Shown in pieces: positions 32,347-42,889 of a stretch of DNA of 64,000 nt. Made by a program: the position numbers and the translations under genes. The DNA is from Ahaetulla prasina (taxonomy: Eukaryota > Chordata > Lepidosauria > Squamata > Colubridae): the NCBI RefSeq assembly GCF_028640845.1, contig NC_080540.1, positions 51,628,561 to 51,692,560 of the forward strand, in the 5' to 3' direction. Each line of letters starts with the position of its first letter. Positions within the stretch are counted from its first letter, which is position 1. The notes beneath the pieces were generated by a model. It did no database searches and was not told where the DNA came from. It worked only from the letters and a program-made list of their open reading frames with translations.

Positions 32347-33097
32347 TTAATTTTTATACCGCCCTTCTCCCAAAGGACTCAGGGCGGTGAACAGGCAAAT
32401 AAAATAATACAATACATTTCAATAAAAACACTATTTAAAAAACTTATTCCAATAGCCTAAATTTAAAATACAATACAAAATATAAAATAAACCCCAATAA
32501 AATCCATATTAAAAAAAACCCTATTAAGCCAGTCCTGCTCGAAAGAATAGATATATTTTAAGCTCGCGGCGAAAGGTCCGGAGGTCTGGAAGTTGTCGAA
32601 GTCCTGGGGGAAGCTCATTCCAGAGGGTAGGTGCCCCCACAGAGAAGGCTCTCCCCCTGGGGGTCGCCAGCCTGCACTGTTTGGCTGACGGCACCCTGAG
32701 GAGGCCCTCTTTATGGGAGCATACTGGCCGGTGGGAGGCATGTGGTAACAGAAGGTGGTCCCGAAGATATCCTGGTCCTATGCCATGGAGCACTTTAAAG
32801 GTGGTAACCAACACTTTGAAGTGCACTTGGAAAACCACAGGCAGCCAGTGCAGCCTGCGCAGGATCGGTGTTATATGGGAGCCACGAGTGCATTCTGAAC
32901 TAACTGAAGTCTCCGGGTGCACCTCAAGGGGAGCCCCATGTAGAGAGCGTTACAGTAGTCCAGGCGAGAAGTGACGAGGGCGTGAGTGACTGTGCATAAG
33001 GCATCCCGGTCTAGAAAGGGGCACAACTGGCGGACCAGGCGAACCTGGTAAAAAGCTCTCCTGGAGACGGTCACCAAATGATCTTCAAAAGACAATA
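32272..33097 (-). mobile_element. L2 LINE, 5'-truncated, with (AAT)n tail
   Basis: An (AAT)n tract (32272-32346) is the 3' tail, followed by the L2 terminal hairpin region and the end of ORF2 (32524-32922: HITPILRRLHWLPVVFQVHF, LWNELPPGLRQLPDLRTF; 32871-33095: MSFEDHLVTVSRRAFYQVRL, DYCNALYMGLPL). A deletion near 32885 joins the two frames and removes the QNAAARV region. It lies inside the LINE at 31522-33180. Confidence 0.88.
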
Positions 33098-33180
33098 TGG
33101 TAGAACCTAGAAATTTGAAAGTCTCTACTGTTGATACTGTGTTGTCTACTATTGTGAGAGGTGGAAGTGTGGAAGGGTTT
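33098..33180 (-). mobile_element. Continuation of the LINE interrupted by L2
   Basis: TAGAACCTAGAAATTTGA and TGTTGATACTGTGTTGTC continue the element of 31522-32271. Confidence 0.6.
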
Positions 33181-34662
33181 CATAATACAATATGTCTCCC
33201 CCCTTTCTTTTTAATTAAACCATTTAGTACTAAGGCCACCCTTAATCAAGACTCCTGAATCCAAAGAAGGCCACTGAAGAAAGATGGAAGATCCTTACGT
33301 TGTGGGAACTTATCTAGAATGCAAAGAGATCGTTCAACATGGGATCATATTCTGGAGGAGAAGATCTACCCCAAAAAACTTCACTTCCAGTCTAAGGAGT
33401 TATCTGCTAAATCTAATGAATGAGGCTACTTAACTCTAAGAAGGGGACTGATGTAGATACTTACAAGCTAGAAGCTTAGGATTTATTTTCTAAATAGGGT
33501 AGTAATTTACTTAGTTATACATCCAAGCCACTTTCCACTATTATAAAGAGAACTTGCTTATCTAGATTTGCTGATTATTTGTTTTTTGTTCTTAGTTTTA
33601 TGATCTAGTATAAAGGAAATCTTTAGCCAAAGGTTTAGTATGTGTGGTGAGGTTATTAGTTATAACTCTGAACCCAAAATATATGTGACAATTCCATATA
33701 GGGAAGGCTTGAGTAAAGAAAGAAATCACAGCACACTATCATTTTTTAAAAAAAAATACAACACAACTCCAGGCTGATTCATACAAAGATAGATGTTATT
33801 ATGAAATACCCCATTTTTATTAAATAATCCACAGTGATAATGACATTTTTCTTTGTACCAAATATTTTATTCACAAATATTAAATTAAGCAAATGGATAT
33901 TTTTTATCGTACTCAGCACTGGAAATATTTCAAAAGAGGGAAAGAAATCACATTAATAAAACATAATATGGAAACAATTAAATGGAAAATTTACTGTTGC
34001 CACCTAAGAAATCCATGAATTGCAACCCGTTGGGATTTCAACACATACCACTTTTTACAAAGATAAATTGTTTCAGTTGTAAAGACATAGACAGTGAATT
34101 CCTTAGGGTATAAATCTGTGCAAACTGTCAAAATATATTGTCTTTCTCAAGTTTCCTGCTAGCATGCATCATGAGACATACTTAATGGCCATGTGCTTTT
34201 ATTATTCATCTACATATCTTCCTTACTTTAGGATATGCATAGAAGTCAATTAAAATGTATAGCTCCTTAAAGAAATGATTTATTGGTACTAATTTACTTA
34301 TTTGTTTTGTTACATAATTTTTGGACTAGATTGAATGAGTCCTTTAAATTGATTAGATGACTCTTATTGGATCTGATTTTTTGTTTGTTTGTTTGAGATT
34401 GCAGGAGTTTTTTCTTTGAGATTGCAGGAGTATTTTTACTGTATGTAAAAAATGCACAAGCTATGCATACATGGAGAACAATTTACATACATACTTGTCA
34501 TGTTATTCCCTTTTGGAAAAAAACAATATTATGCAAAATAAAAAAAGGAATAATAAATGGATGGACAAAGAAATTAAAGATGTGAGAGAGGGAAATGTCT
34601 CATTCCTACTGCATTCTATTTACCTACATTTATGTACCTCCTGACAACCCTACTACAATACC
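33181..34662. other. No recognisable feature
   Basis: AT-rich, apparently single-copy sequence. A short repeated GAGATTGCAGGAGT block occurs at about 34396-34430. Confidence 0.45.
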
Positions 34663-34705
34663 ATACATACATACATACATACATACATGCATACATACAT
34701 ACATG
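34663..34705. repeat. (CATA)n microsatellite
   Basis: About ten CATA units with two interruptions. Confidence 0.85.
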
Positions 34706-34749
34706 CACTGAGAAACATATTCTTATGGAGAGATATTTTTACTTCTTTC

Positions 34750-35210
34750 AACATTCTTTCCTAACAACAGACTACATTTTGCCTATTAACTATTAACATT
34801 TAGAAATATTTCCCTTCCATCTTTCCATTTTTCCATTGTTAATAAATATTCCACCAAGGTTCACACATTCATCTGCTTCCTTTAGTTTTTCACCATGTAT
34901 GTATATATTCACATGAGCATTTTCTCTCAAACGCATGGCCTTTGATACATTAATTTTCATATCCATGCGCCCTATTCCACATTTATCTAACATTCCCTAT
35001 AAATCATTCAGGTTCTCACAACATGGTATCATCTGCCTACCAAAGTACACGTACATTCATGTCTCCAACCTCTAATCATTTTCCAAGCAAGTATACATCA
35101 AACAAACTAGCATTGAATTCTCAAATATATTTTATCTCCTTCTCATCTGTACATTTAAGTCACCTGGATTACACTCATTCCCTATGTTGCCATATGCTGC
35201 AGCATGTAAA
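34750..35210 (-). mobile_element. RTE-like LINE, reverse transcriptase fragment
   Basis: Minus-strand translation includes ADDTML (the catalytic ADD at about 35025-35035), then ENLND, MLDKCGIGRMDMKINVSK, VNIYIHGEKLKEADECVNLG and IFINNGKME, as in the palm and thumb of RTE/Bov-B-type ORF2. It is broken by stops. Further RTE pieces on the same strand lie at 40039 and 41990. Confidence 0.55.
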
Positions 35211-35215
35211 CTTAA

Positions 35216-35251
35216 ATGAATAAACAAACAAACAAACAAACAAACAAACAA
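35216..35251. repeat. (AAAC)n repeat
   Basis: About eight AAAC units. Confidence 0.9.
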
Positions 35252-35284
35252 ATAAAATTTTCCCTCAGTTTCATCCCTACATCT

Positions 35285-35510
35285 TTCATTAAGCTTCTGC
35301 TGATCACCAGTTGCCAGCAGTTTGGCAGATCGAATTTCACCAGGCTCAAGGTTGACTCAGCCTTCCATCCTTCCAAGGTTGGTAAAATGAGGACCCAGAT
35401 TGTTGGGGGCAATATGCTGAATCTGCAAACTGCTCAGAGAGGGCTGTTAAGCACTGTGAAGTAGTATATAAGTCTAAGTGCTATTGCTATTACTATTACA
35501 ATAATATTCC
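35285..35510 (+). mobile_element. tRNA-derived SINE, body and 3' end
   Basis: Plus-strand relative of 30512-30780: decayed box B (AGATCGAATTTCACC), AAGGTTGACTCAGCCTTCCA, GGTAAAATGAGGACCCAGAT, then a tail GTATATAAGTCTAAGTGCTA. Confidence 0.65.
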
Positions 35511-36003
35511 TACTTTAAAATATACACACAACATAGATTGCATTAATTTCTTCTTTCTGACATACATATTAGCCTGTTGTTTGTGGTTACATCAAACTCT
35601 TCATCTTACTAGGCAAGATCAATCTGTCTTTATAAAGAGCTACTGCATTCATCCCTTTCCTTAGTTTCATAGCTGTATACAAAGAAATATTGCTTCAAGA
35701 AATTAAGATTGTATAATATATAGAGGAAAAAAAGACAATGGCAAAGGATATAATTAAAGAAAGCAAGGAATGTTCAACATTAAAAGTGGCAAAAAAATGC
35801 AGAATGATTTTTAAGTGAAATTTAGAAAATGAGTTGGGAGTGAATGAAGAGTGCTAAGCTAGAAGCCACCAAAAATGTCAATAGGATATTTTTAAAAAAA
35901 TGTAGTGTAGAAATAATAAGGGATAAAATCAAAGTAATGGAAACTTACTTTGATAAAAGGAGTTGTTAGAGATCATTATGAAACTAAGAATAATATGTTA
36001 AAG
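35511..36003. other. No recognisable feature
   Basis: AT-rich; nothing assigned. Confidence 0.4.
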
Positions 36004-36366
36004 TACAGAAGTGGGACGCAGTGGCTCAGGGGCTAGGATGTTGAACTTGTCGATCGAAAGGTCGGCAGCTCGGTGGTTCGAATCCCTAGTGCTGCCGTGT
36101 AACTGGGTGAGCTCCTGTTACTTGTCCCAGCTTCTGCCAACCTAGCAGTTTCGAAAGCACGTAAAAATGCAAGTAGAAAAAATAGGGACCACCTTTGGTG
36201 GGAAGATAACATGCACCTTTGGCATTGAGTCATGCCAGCCACATGACCAAGGAGACGTCTTCGGATAGTGCTGGCTCTTTGGCTTTGAAACAGAGATGAG
36301 CACTGCCCCCTAGAGTCGGCAATTACTAGCACGTATGTGCGAGGGGAACCTTTACCTTTACCTATA
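36004..36366 (+). mobile_element. tRNA-derived SINE, nearly full length
   Basis: Same family as 11533-11885: CAGTGGCTCAGGGGCTAGG, box B GGTTCGAATCC, then the body and CCTTTACCTTTACC end. A probable short duplication (AGAAGTG) flanks it. Confidence 0.8.
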
Positions 36367-36905
36367 GAAGTGAAGCAAATACTGTTTTGGATTAGCAACT
36401 CTAAAGGATATAATTGTTTGCTTAGTATTCATTTATATTATTGCATCCCTATTCATTGAAGGGATGTTTCATGCTTTTTCCCAGAAACAGTTATGATAAT
36501 GCATAGATGTCATGACCCACTGCAGATTCTTACATTAAATCTTATCGCATGCAGGGAAAATCCCATGCCTGCTGCTTGGAGATGCCATCCAATGCTGGCA
36601 TATGGTCAGTAGCAAATGTCCCATTATGTGCCACAGACAGAATCCAAACACTTCCTTGATTTCTTGCTCCAGACAGATTTTCCTTTTCATTTATGTCAGC
36701 AATGGAAGAAAGCCATACTATTATGGATATTTGATCGAGCGCCTGCCCACCTCCCAGCTCTGTTTCACAATCTTGGAAAGCAATTTGAGCATACTGGATA
36801 GGAGAAAAAAAAGAGGATTGCTAATCTTCTGGAGTATGCTGGGGGAACATCACAAAAATCTGTCTATTATATATTGTTTCAATGGAAAAATGATATTCCC
36901 CCACC
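36367..36905. other. No recognisable feature
   Basis: Nothing assigned. The 116-codon frame (36602-36952) runs into the adjacent MITE and has no known domain. Confidence 0.4.
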
Positions 36906-37119
36906 CAGGGGTAAAATGCTACCGGTTTGAACCGGTTCGCTCGAATTGGTAGCAATGGCGGCAGGTGGTTCGGAGAACCAGTAGCGACAACTGCTCAAGG
37001 CTACGCCCACCCACCGGGTCAATAAACCTGTTTTTTACCGTCGCGCATGCACAGAGGGTCCGCGTGTGGGGCGCATGCACTTTCAAACTGATAGGGAAGG
37101 TAAGTAGATTTCACCTCTG
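36906..37119. mobile_element. hAT-type MITE, 214 bp
   Basis: Ends CAGGGGTAAAATGC and ATTTCACCTCTG, flanked by CCCCCACC (36898-36905) and CTCCCACC (37120-37127), one mismatch. The interior has GGTTTGAACCGGTTCGCTCG and GGTTCGGAGAACCAGTAGC, shared with the family. Confidence 0.75.
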
Positions 37120-37197
37120 CTCCCACCTGTGTCTCTTTGGAAATCTGTATACTGAAAAGATGTCAGAAGTTCCTGGATTGCTGGGGAGAAACAGTTA

Positions 37198-37480
37198 CAG
37201 GTAATCCTGGACTTACAACAGTTAATTTAGTGACCGTTCAAAATTACAATGAAAAAAGTACTTATAACAGTTTTTCACCTTTATGACCTTTGCAGCATCC
37301 CCGTGGTCACATGATCAACATTCAGATGCTTGGCAAGTGGTTCATGTTTATGATGGTTGCAGTGTCCTGGGATCGTGTGATCAGCTTTTGTGACCTTGTG
37401 ACAAGCAAAGTCAATGGGGAATCCAGATTCACTTAAGAACCATGTTACTAATTTAATAAATGCAATGATTCATTTAACAA
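37198..37480. mobile_element. Foldback MITE of Tc1/mariner type, partial
   Basis: Starts CAGGTAATCCTGGACTTACA right after TA. The interior has AGTGACCGTTCAAAATTAC, GCAGCATCCCCGTGGTCACA and GATCGTGTGATCAGC. The far end is lost. Related pieces: 15637-15807, 38968-39068, 45865-45968. The TA target fits Tc1/mariner. Confidence 0.65.
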
Positions 37481-37500
37481 CTTGTTTATTTGTTTACAGA

Positions 37501-37700
37501 TTAAGAGTTGGAAGGGACCTTGTAGGTCATCTAGCCCAAGCAGGAGATCCTACACCATTTCTGACAAATGGCAGTCCAATTTCTTCTTGAAAGTCTCAAG
37601 GAATGAAGCTCCCACAACTTCCAAAGGCAAGCTGTTCCATTGTTCTGATTGTTCTGACTATCAGAAAATTTCTCCTTATTTCCAGGTTGAATCTCTCCTT
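37501..37700 (-). mobile_element. CR1 3' end, outer element of a nest (part 1)
   Basis: CR1 end from AAGAGTTGGAAGGGACC to CCAGGTTGAATCTCTCCTT. It continues after the inserted LINE at 38864-38967 (GTTCAGTTTCCATCCATTAT, TTTGTGGCAGACTCTCAAA). Confidence 0.82.
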
Positions 37701-37812
37701 ATTTATTTATTTATTTATTTATTTTTGTCACAACAATATACATAAGCATCACACAAAATAGTTATATAGTGTATAAACATATATATGAGTAAATATTAGG
37801 AGGAATAAGCAT

Positions 37813-37843
<31 letters not shown>

Positions 37844-37844
37844 C

Positions 37845-37909
<65 letters not shown>

Positions 37910-38141
37910 GGAGAAAAAGAAAAACAATAGGACAGGAATGGTAGGCACGTTTGTGCTCTTATGCACGCCCCTTATGGTCCTCTTAGGAATGGGGTGAGAT
38001 CAATATTAGAAAGTTTTTGTTAAAGCTTTTGGGATTATGGGAAGAGACCACAGAGTCAGGTAAAGTATTCCAAGCACTGATTATTCTGTTACAGAAGTCA
38101 TATTTTCTGCAATCTAGATCAAAGCGGTTAACATTAAATTT
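37701..38141 (-). mobile_element. Rex1/CR1-group LINE, 3' part, itself interrupted
   Basis: Same family as 16669-17271 and 42890-44590: (ATTT)n tail, TGTCACAACAATATAC, CGTTTGTGCTCTTATGCACG. It contains a (TA)n tract (37811-37906). It is broken at about 38141 by another LINE and resumes at 38692-38862. Confidence 0.75.
37811..37906. repeat. (TA)n with ATACAT interruptions
   Basis: About 96 bp of AT dinucleotides, expanded relative to the shorter TA tracts in sister copies (16791-16801, 42962-42982). Confidence 0.95.
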
Positions 38142-38691
38142 AAATAGAATAGAATAGAATAGAATAGAATAGAATAGAATAGAATAGAATAGAATAGAAT
38201 TTTTATTGGCCAAGTGTGATCGGACACACAAGGAATTTGTCTTGGTGCATATGGTCTCAGTGTACATAAAAGAAAAGATACGTTCATCAAGGTACAACAT
38301 TTACAACACAATTGATGGTCAATATATCAATATAAATCATAAGGATTGCCAGCAACAAAGTTACAGTCATACAGTCATAAGTGGAAAGAGACTGGTGATG
38401 GGAACGATGAGAAGATTAATAGTAGTGCAGATTTAGTAAATAGTTTGACAGTGTTGAGGGAATTATTTGTTTAGCAGAGTGATGGCCTTCGGGAAAAAAC
38501 TGTTCTTGTGTCTAGTTGTTCTGGTGTGCAGTGCTCTATAGCGTCGTTTTGAGGGTAGGAGTTGAAACAGTTTATGTCCTGGATGTGAGGGATCTGTAAA
38601 TATTTTCATGGCCCTCTTCTTGATTCGTGCAGTATACAGGTCCTCAGTGGAAGGCAGGTTGGTAGCAATTATTTTTTCTGCAGTTCTAATT
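38142..38691 (-). mobile_element. LINE with (ATTCT)n tail, nested
   Basis: Starts with (AATAG)n (38144-38200), then TTTTATTGGCCAAGTGTGAT as at 31547. Minus-strand translation: NLPSTEDLYTARIKKRAMKI, DPSHPGHKLFQLLPSKRRYR, HKNSFFPKAITLLN, the C-terminus of the RT polyprotein. It sits inside the Rex1-like LINE. Confidence 0.78.
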
Positions 38692-38862
38692 ACTCTTGTA
38701 TTATTGCAATTGAAGCTGAAGTAGTCTTTAACAGGAAGGACATTACAATAGATGATTCTATGAGTTAAACTTAGGTCCTGTCGAAGGCGACGGAGTTCTA
38801 AGTTTTCTAAGCCTAGGATTTCAAGTCTGGTGGGATAAGGTATTTTGTTGTTTTCAGAAACT
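38692..38862 (-). mobile_element. Rex1/CR1-group LINE, continuation
   Basis: TATTATTGCAATTGAAGCTG and TGTCGAAGGCGACGGAGTTC continue the element of 37701-38141. Confidence 0.75.
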
Positions 38863-38863
38863 T

Positions 38864-38967
38864 GTTCAGTTTCCATCCATTATTCCTTATTTGGCCTTCA
38901 GGTGCTTTGGAAAATAGCTTGACCCCTTCCTCTTTGTGGCAGACTCTCAAATATTGACACACTGCTC
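38864..38967 (-). mobile_element. CR1, outer element of the nest (part 2)
   Basis: Continuation of the CR1 of 37501-37700. Confidence 0.78.
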
Positions 38968-39068
38968 TGGCAAGAAAAGCTGTGGCAAGAAAAGTCGTAA
39001 AATGGAGCAAACTCACTTAGCAACATAAACTTTGGGCTCAATTGTTGTCATAACTCAAGGACTACCCA
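38968..39068. mobile_element. Foldback MITE fragment (Tc1/mariner-type family)
   Basis: GGCAAGAAAAGTCGTAAAAT and TGTCATAACTCAAGGACTAC match the family consensus suggested by 37198 and 15637. Confidence 0.5.
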
Positions 39069-39767
39069 TACTCAGTCGTTGAGGCAGGCTGAACTCAGGC
39101 AGAGAGAAGTTTCTGAAGGTTCTCCCTTACAAACTCACTTCAATTCAGGATGCATCTCAAATCCACTGGTAATGAGGTCATCCTGGCAGAAAACTACATT
39201 GTATTTCTCATGCTTTGGGAATGCTATACAAACAACATGACTGTTGCTGTAGCGAAGCTCATTGTCTAAGGGATCCTCAGTGCTCATTCATCAGCAATCC
39301 TCTCACTAGCTGTACATTGCAGTAAGGAATTACATTTGTCTTAGCAGGGAAGCACAAGCTAATATACAGGAAAAACATTTCCATCGTGTAGTCATCATGA
39401 CTGAATGCAGCATATTGTCTGTCATCTTCTATTTTCTGTGGTGGTGGGGAATTACAATGGCAGCTGAAAGGTAAAACTATTCTTTGAACTGCTTGACAGG
39501 TAGTAAATACCTGCTCTGGAAGCTTCACTATCAAGCTCTGATTCCGAAACTGTACCCCAGTTGTTGAATAAGAACTGGACAGTCATTAGGTTATGGCATG
39601 ATCTGAAAGAGGAAATTTATTAAAAGCACCTTCAGTCCCTGAGAATTGACTCTTTTTTTTCTAGATATGGATTCTCTCCTTCTTACTAAAATTTGCTTCC
39701 TTTCAGAACAATGTATTTTTCATCCCCTGCTGACTGAATGACAAGCAAATTGCAAACAGCACACAAC
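39069..39767. other. No recognisable feature
   Basis: Nothing assigned. Confidence 0.45.
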
Positions 39768-39848
39768 TTTGGAAGTACAGCAGACAGAAAAACTCCGAGC
39801 CAAGCAGAAAATTTGGCTCAGAGTTTTTCTGTCTGCTGTAGTTCCAAA
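39768..39848. repeat. 36-bp inverted repeat, 9-nt loop
   Basis: Arms 39768-39803 and 39813-39848 match with two differences. Arm core CAGACAGAAAAACTC. It would fold as a long hairpin if transcribed. I saw no flanking duplication or relative elsewhere in the window. Confidence 0.85.
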
Positions 39849-40038
39849 TCTTGATTTGTTTCCCCCCCCTCCAGTCCTCACATCCAGCTGTAATAAAAGT
39901 GATTTTAAATCTAAGATAGTCAGTACTAGATATGATGTGCATATGTGTGAATGAATTAGATGTAAACTTCTTATAAAGTCAGTCTAAAAAACTTGTGGAT
40001 ATAATGGATATAATGCTATCCATTCATTGCTGCTATAA

Positions 40039-40260
40039 TTGAGATAACCTAATACTTATCCTCTTATTCTCTTTCCTTCCACCCTTCGAAACATTGCAGA
40101 TTTTTCAAGAGAGTTAGGTCTTTCCATACTATGTCCAAAATATGACCACTTAAGCCTGGTCATTTGGGTCTCAGGTGAGAACTCTGGATTGATTTATTCT
40201 TAGCTATCCATACTATCCATAGTATTCCCAGGAATCTTCTTCAACATATATTTTGTCATT
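40039..40260 (-). mobile_element. RTE/Bov-B-like LINE, ORF2 C-terminal fragment
   Basis: Minus-strand translation shows YFGHSMERPNSLEK and RRVEGKR, the conserved end of RTE-type ORF2 (usual form FGH.MR...LEK...GKRRRGR), preceded by a region matching the INPEFS/TRLKW segment. Stops are present. Confidence 0.55.
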
Positions 40261-40433
40261 AATTATGACACCTTGTCTTCTATGATGAAAATATTGGCAG
40301 AATCTCCTAAAATATTCCACTGTTCATTCTCTGCAAGGAACTAGCAAGAGATAATCAGAAACCTTTCAAATGAAGCAGTGATTGTAAGAACAAAAATATT
40401 TTTAAGAAATATCAGGAAATATCTAATTAATAT
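40261..40433. other. Short unassigned gap
   Basis: Nothing recognised between the RTE piece and the MITE. Confidence 0.35.
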
Positions 40434-40927
40434 CAGAGGTGGGATTCAGCCAGTTCAGACCGATTTGGGTGAACTGGATGTTAATTTTACATCTGGTTCA
40501 GTGAACAGGTGGTTCCAACGACTGGCTGGCCCTGCCCTGCCCCTCCCAGGAGTCCCCACGCAGCCCGTTTTGGATCCCAGGTAAGTGCAGGGGGCGCGTG
40601 GAGCCTGGAGAGGTGGAAAATGGGCCTCCCAGAGGCTCATGGAGGGCAAAAATGGGCCTATTTCCTGCCTCCAGAGAGCCTTTGGAGTCTGGGGAGGTTG
40701 AAAATGGGCCCTCCACAGCCTGATTTTGGTCCCAGGAGGCTGCAGGGAGGCCTACTAGACCCAAAATGGGGCGTGGGGGGGGGTGCCCCCCTGCAACCTG
40801 TTTTTGCTCTGGGTAGGAGGTAGAGTGCTGCCTGTCACACCCCCGGCCATGTCCACCATGGCCATGCCCACCCAGCCGGTCATTAGGGCAGAGAACTGGT
40901 TGTTAATTTATTTGAATCCCACCACTG
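40434..40927. mobile_element. hAT-type MITE, 494 bp
   Basis: Ends CAGAGGTGGGATTCAG and GAATCCCACCACTG. Perfect duplication ATTAATAT at 40426-40433 and 40928-40935. The GC-rich interior contains an internally repeated AAAATGGGCC(T/C) motif (40617, 40650, 40702). Confidence 0.88.
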
Positions 40928-41095
40928 ATTAATATGTATTAATCAGATTAATACATATAAACAAATGTAATGTTAGACACTGGAGAAATAATCTGATCCC
41001 TATAAATTACAATGACCACTAAGCAAGAGGTTTCATTTTCTTCAGAACATTAAGGAGCAAAAAAGGAACAGCAGGCAAAGAGAGATGGATTAACC

Positions 41096-41230
41096 CAGGG
41101 GTCTGCAAACTTGGCTCTTTTAAGACTTGTGGACTTCAACTCCCAGAATTCCTCAGCCAACAAAGCTGGCAGAGGAACTCTGGGAGTTGAAGTCCACAAG
41201 TCTTAAAAGAGCCAAGTTTGCAAACCCCTG
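41096..41230. mobile_element. hAT-type foldback MITE, 135 bp
   Basis: Nearly the whole element is an inverted repeat: CAGGGGTCTGCAAACTTGGC against its complement, arms of about 58 bp around a short centre. Flanked by GATTAACC (41088-41095) and GTTTAACC (41231-41238), one mismatch. Same family as the outer element at 7003-8093. Confidence 0.85.
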
Positions 41231-41238
41231 GTTTAACC

Positions 41239-41989
41239 TATTAAGAATGGTTACAACAAGGGCATGAAAATATAAAATAAAATTAAAAGATCAATTGACT
41301 GCAGAGGGATTTATTTCCAAATGGTTTCCAAATAGACAGTTAAGAGAAAAATTTAAGGTAGATAACAGGATACTATTATCTTGTAGCTCAAGCATGTACA
41401 AAACAGAATTTGAAACTGGACTACATACAAATGATGAACGTGTAAGTGCTAAAATGGTACATAATAAATCATGTCACTGAAAAACATATAAGCAAAACAT
41501 TGCAGTAGATGCCAAATTTCACCTTACTATTTATTTTATTTCCATTATTTACAACTACTACTGAGTTTTGATTAGGATAGTGGAAAATACACTTACAACT
41601 CATTTTTACAACTGAAACAGATTCATAAATAGGGGATGTAATGGGACTGCTGTCACAATTAGATATTTTAACCAGAATATCCTTGGTAATGATTTGGAAT
41701 GACTTCTGGATGCCTGGACTTTTGTTTGCCACATAAATAGCTGGTGAGTCATCATCACAAATGCACTAGGCAAACAGCATGTATTAGCACATTCGTTTTG
41801 TTACATATTCCCCATTGTGTGCCTGCTTACTCTCTTGTCATCCCTTCCTCTGCATAATCATTTGATCTTCTGAGTTCTAACTTCTAAGTTCCAGAAATCA
41901 TCTTGCTGTTTCAAGTTGTATCGCTGTTCTTTTTCTAATATAATTTACAATATATTAAAACTTTTAAACAAAATAGATAAAAATGAATA
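41239..41989. other. No recognisable feature
   Basis: AT-rich; nothing assigned. Confidence 0.45.
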
Positions 41990-42250
41990 GATGATGATGA
42001 TGATGATGTTATCCATTCAGTCATGTCTGACTCTGGGCGAGTCTATGGGTCAGGTCTTCCAACCTTGCACTAATTTTTTGAGGAGTTGCTCCATTCTCTG
42101 GCTGGTGTCAGTTTTGATGGTGTCCAGCCACTGTGTTATTTGATGGCTCTTTTCTTTCTTTTACCACTAACTCTTCCAAACATAATTGCTTCCTGCAATG
42201 AGTTCTCCTGCAGGACATGGCCAAAATAAGAGGAAGGCAATTTTGTGACT
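41990..42250 (-). mobile_element. RTE/Bov-B-like LINE 3' end with (CAT)n tail
   Basis: The minus strand resembles the extreme C-terminus of a Bov-B/RTE ORF2: GCCATGTCCTGCAGGAG, TGGCTGGACACCATCAAAA, GAGTCAGACATGACTGAA. The tail is a CAT/ATG repeat (41991-42009). Strand and position fit with the piece at 40039. Confidence 0.6.
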
Positions 42251-42889
42251 TTAAAGCAATAAACCTATAAAGTAAGAAAAAAATAAATAAAAAGTAAGAC
42301 ATCAAAGCAAAAACAAAGAGCGCAAGAAAAGGAAAATGATAAAGAAAAATAGAAGAGGCAATAAATAAAGACATGGTTTTCAATATTCTTCAGAGCACTT
42401 AAAAGTACAAATATATTTCAGCTATTCTCACTAAAGCTATATGATATTACTTTTTCTTCTATAATATGTTCCATTTTATCATCAAAGCCATAAAACTCAA
42501 GTTCAGTTTTGTTTATTTTTACACAAAATTCCATAAGAGGCTTCCAGTCACTAATAAATGTACATAATGATTTTTTCTCTAATCAAAGAGATCAATTTAT
42601 CAGTTTTACCAAAACCTGTCAACTTCACCAACTATTCCACCATACTAGGTAGTGTCAAATTTCTTTCCATATCAGTGCATATGGTAATCTTGCCACAATA
42701 ATTATATATTGGGTAAAAAAATATCTTTATCCATTAATCTTAAAAAGGGAAAGTTCTGACTTCAATTGAACACTGATCTTTAATATCTTTTGTATCAAAG
42801 TATGTATTTGAATTTAAACTATTATAGCTTTTTTATGTCATCAAGCATGCTAAAATGTCTCTTTATGTTGTTCTTATTTCCAGCATACA
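42251..42889 (-). mobile_element. Degenerate L1, ORF2 end and 3' region (part 1)
   Basis: Read on the minus strand, 42390-42890 resembles the end of L1 ORF2, with a KTDKLISLIREK-like block (about 42580-42620), and then an A-rich 3' region. Many stops. It is interrupted by the Rex1-like LINE and SINE and continues at 44830. Confidence 0.5.
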
